Below are positions 5,419 through 6,243 of a stretch of 6,243 bases of DNA, piece after piece (position 1 is the first letter of the stretch; each line of letters opens with the position of its first letter). The stretch comes from Synergistaceae bacterium (GTDB lineage: Bacteria > Synergistota > Synergistia > Synergistales > Aminobacteriaceae): positions 1 to 6,243 of the forward strand of contig JAFSLR010000063.1 in assembly GCA_017448375.1 (NCBI GenBank). Reading direction: 5' to 3'. The position numbers and the translations under genes were made by a program. Below the pieces are notes generated by a model, which did not search any database, was not told where the DNA came from, and saw only the letters and a program-made list of their open reading frames with translations.

Positions 5419-6155
5419 ATTATCACCCCGAACAGCATAATCACTTCAGAGGACTCAACGAACGCTCCGAGTAAGTCGCCCGTTATGCCCCCGAAAAGTC
5501 TCAAGCATATTAGCACGTGAAGTATCAGGCACAAAATCAGGATTGCGGGAATGAGATTCATGTTCAGGGCTGAAAGCAGCAGGAACATTACAGCGAGTGA
5601 AAGATTGTCGCGCCGACTCCGTGATGAGCCTAATATTACCGCGAGGCCGTTTGATTTTGCGAACGGTAAATTGTTGAGTAAGATTGCCATTCCGAGTCGT
5701 GAATATATTGGGATTGTGATTAGGGTTAAAGGGGTAATGTTGAGGGTGAAGAGTTCGGAGAATAATAGCGTTTTCGCCATTAAGGTTATAACACAGGCCA
5801 TGACAGCGAAACTTCCCGCGTGTGTGTCGGATAATATTCGGAGTCGAGTCTCACGGTCTCGGTGCGAGAATATTGCGTCGCTCGTGTCCATTAAGCCGTC
5901 AAGGTGAAGTCCCCCAGTTAAGGCGAGAGTCAGAATCATCATCACGAATCCACACAGCAACGGCGACATTGCCGGGAACATTCCAAGAACGTGAAAGAAT
6001 ATTAACCACATCACAGAGAATATTACGCCGGCAATCGGAATCATTACGCAGAAATAACGCAAATTACACGGAGTCCATTCGGGGAGAAATCTCTGCGGAA
6101 TCGGCAGCACTGATATGAACGACAATACTATAAGGAATGAATTTATCTTACACAT
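5409..6155 (-). CDS. cobS: Adenosylcobinamide-GDP ribazoletransferase (cobalamin synthase)
   Basis: CobS is an inner-membrane enzyme that joins adenosylcobinamide-GDP to alpha-ribazole or its phosphate, closing the nucleotide loop of cobalamin. From the ATG at 6153-6155 the protein has 248 residues, the usual size. The signature GGLHLDGLMDTSDAIFS (81-97), with RDRETRLRILSDTHAGSFAV (99-118) after it, is diagnostic; the acidic residues bind Mg2+ and substrate. GGITGDLLGAFVESSEV (222-238) is the conserved C-terminal block. Several hydrophobic helices fill the rest. The frame extends 10 codons further to a TTG at 6185, but the ATG fits the family N-terminus (MCKINSFLIVLSFISVLPIP) better; neither start has a strong ribosome site. 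It is the first gene of the cobS-cobU-HAD operon, overlapping cobU. With only about 44 bases to the divergent gene, there is no room for a cobalamin riboswitch. Confidence 0.88.
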   Translation of the reverse strand: MCKINSFLIVLSFISVLPIPQRFLPEWTPCNLRYFCVMIPIAGVIFSVMWLIFFHVLGMFPAMSPLLCGFVMMILTLALTGGLHLDGLMDTSDAIFSHRDRETRLRILSDTHAGSFAVMACVITLMAKTLLFSELFTLNITPLTLITIPIYSRLGMAILLNNLPFAKSNGLAVILGSSRSRRDNLSLAVMFLLLSALNMNLIPAILILCLILHVLICLRLFGGITGDLLGAFVESSEVIMLFGVIICI

Positions 6156-6157
6156 AA

Positions 6158-6166
6158 TGCTATACT
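6158..6166 (+). promoter_or_regulatory. Candidate extended -10 promoter for the divergent gene at 6200
   Basis: TGCTATACT matches the extended -10 pattern (TG, one base, TATAAT-like hexamer), which works without a good -35 box; none is seen upstream. Transcription would begin near 6173, about 27 bases before the ATG at 6200. The site lies within the first codons or leader of the opposing cobS gene. Confidence 0.4.
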
Positions 6167-6199
6167 TTATCACTAATTCCAACAATAGAGGGGATAACG

Positions 6200-6243
6200 A
6201 TGGAACAAAGAGAGAATCAAATAATCCGTGTGAGCATAATCGG
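6200..6243 (+). CDS. Start of a plus-strand gene cut by the window edge, function unclear
   Basis: An ATG at 6200-6202 opens a frame to the window end, MEQRENQIIRVSIIG. It is preceded by a good ribosome site, AGAGGGG (6187-6193), 6 bases upstream, and by a candidate extended -10 promoter. Only 14 full codons and part of a fifteenth are visible. A charged stretch followed by RVSIIG is how some cation-diffusion-facilitator transporters begin, just before their first membrane helix. That is only a hint. The gene diverges from cobS. Confidence 0.55.
   Translation, partial: MEQRENQIIRVSII

Noticed and set aside
5551..6118. Two plus-strand open frames opposite cobS
   Set aside because: The products are rich in Arg and Ser with no recognisable domain, and cobS on the other strand carries diagnostic motifs.
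6156..6199. Cobalamin riboswitch before cobS
   Set aside because: The gap is far too short, and no B12-box-like sequence is seen.

Overview
The window looks like a chromosomal segment from a strictly anaerobic bacterium. The evidence is an [FeFe]-hydrogenase-type gene, a flavodoxin-like reductase with a compact cysteine cluster, and a corrinoid-assembly operon. The small ankyrin-repeat protein, the Clostridia-like short CobU and the moderate base composition would fit a gut or rumen anaerobe. My best guess is a Synergistota member, with Clostridia as the alternative. This is a low-confidence inference, because there is no rRNA or marker gene here. No tRNA, CRISPR array or mobile element was seen, and no gene-free stretch exceeds about 115 bases.

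Left part (1-983, minus strand): a hydrogenase gene begins at 983 and reads through a ferredoxin-like multi-cluster region. It then meets an in-frame amber codon at 249-251. Beyond the stop, the same frame stays open to the window edge and encodes the start of the catalytic domain, including the H-cluster motif TSCCP. The gene is therefore interrupted by one codon and is otherwise well preserved. This is the most notable observation in the window.

Middle part (1097-4222): diverging from the hydrogenase is a secreted protein of unknown function with a Pro/Arg/His-rich tail, closed by a clear terminator. A convergent major facilitator transporter (minus strand, TTG start) follows. Diverging from it is a two-gene plus-strand unit: a flavodoxin-family iron-sulfur/FMN reductase and a four-repeat ankyrin protein.

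Right part (4268-6185, minus strand): a tightly packed operon is transcribed in the order cobS, short cobU-like gene, HAD phosphatase. cobS and cobU overlap by 10 bases, and cobU and the HAD gene are 2 bases apart. CobU and CobS carry out nucleotide-loop assembly of adenosylcobalamin. The HAD enzyme sits where a final dephosphorylation enzyme (CobC) might be expected, which is a testable idea. A divergent plus-strand gene starts at 6200 and runs off the window.
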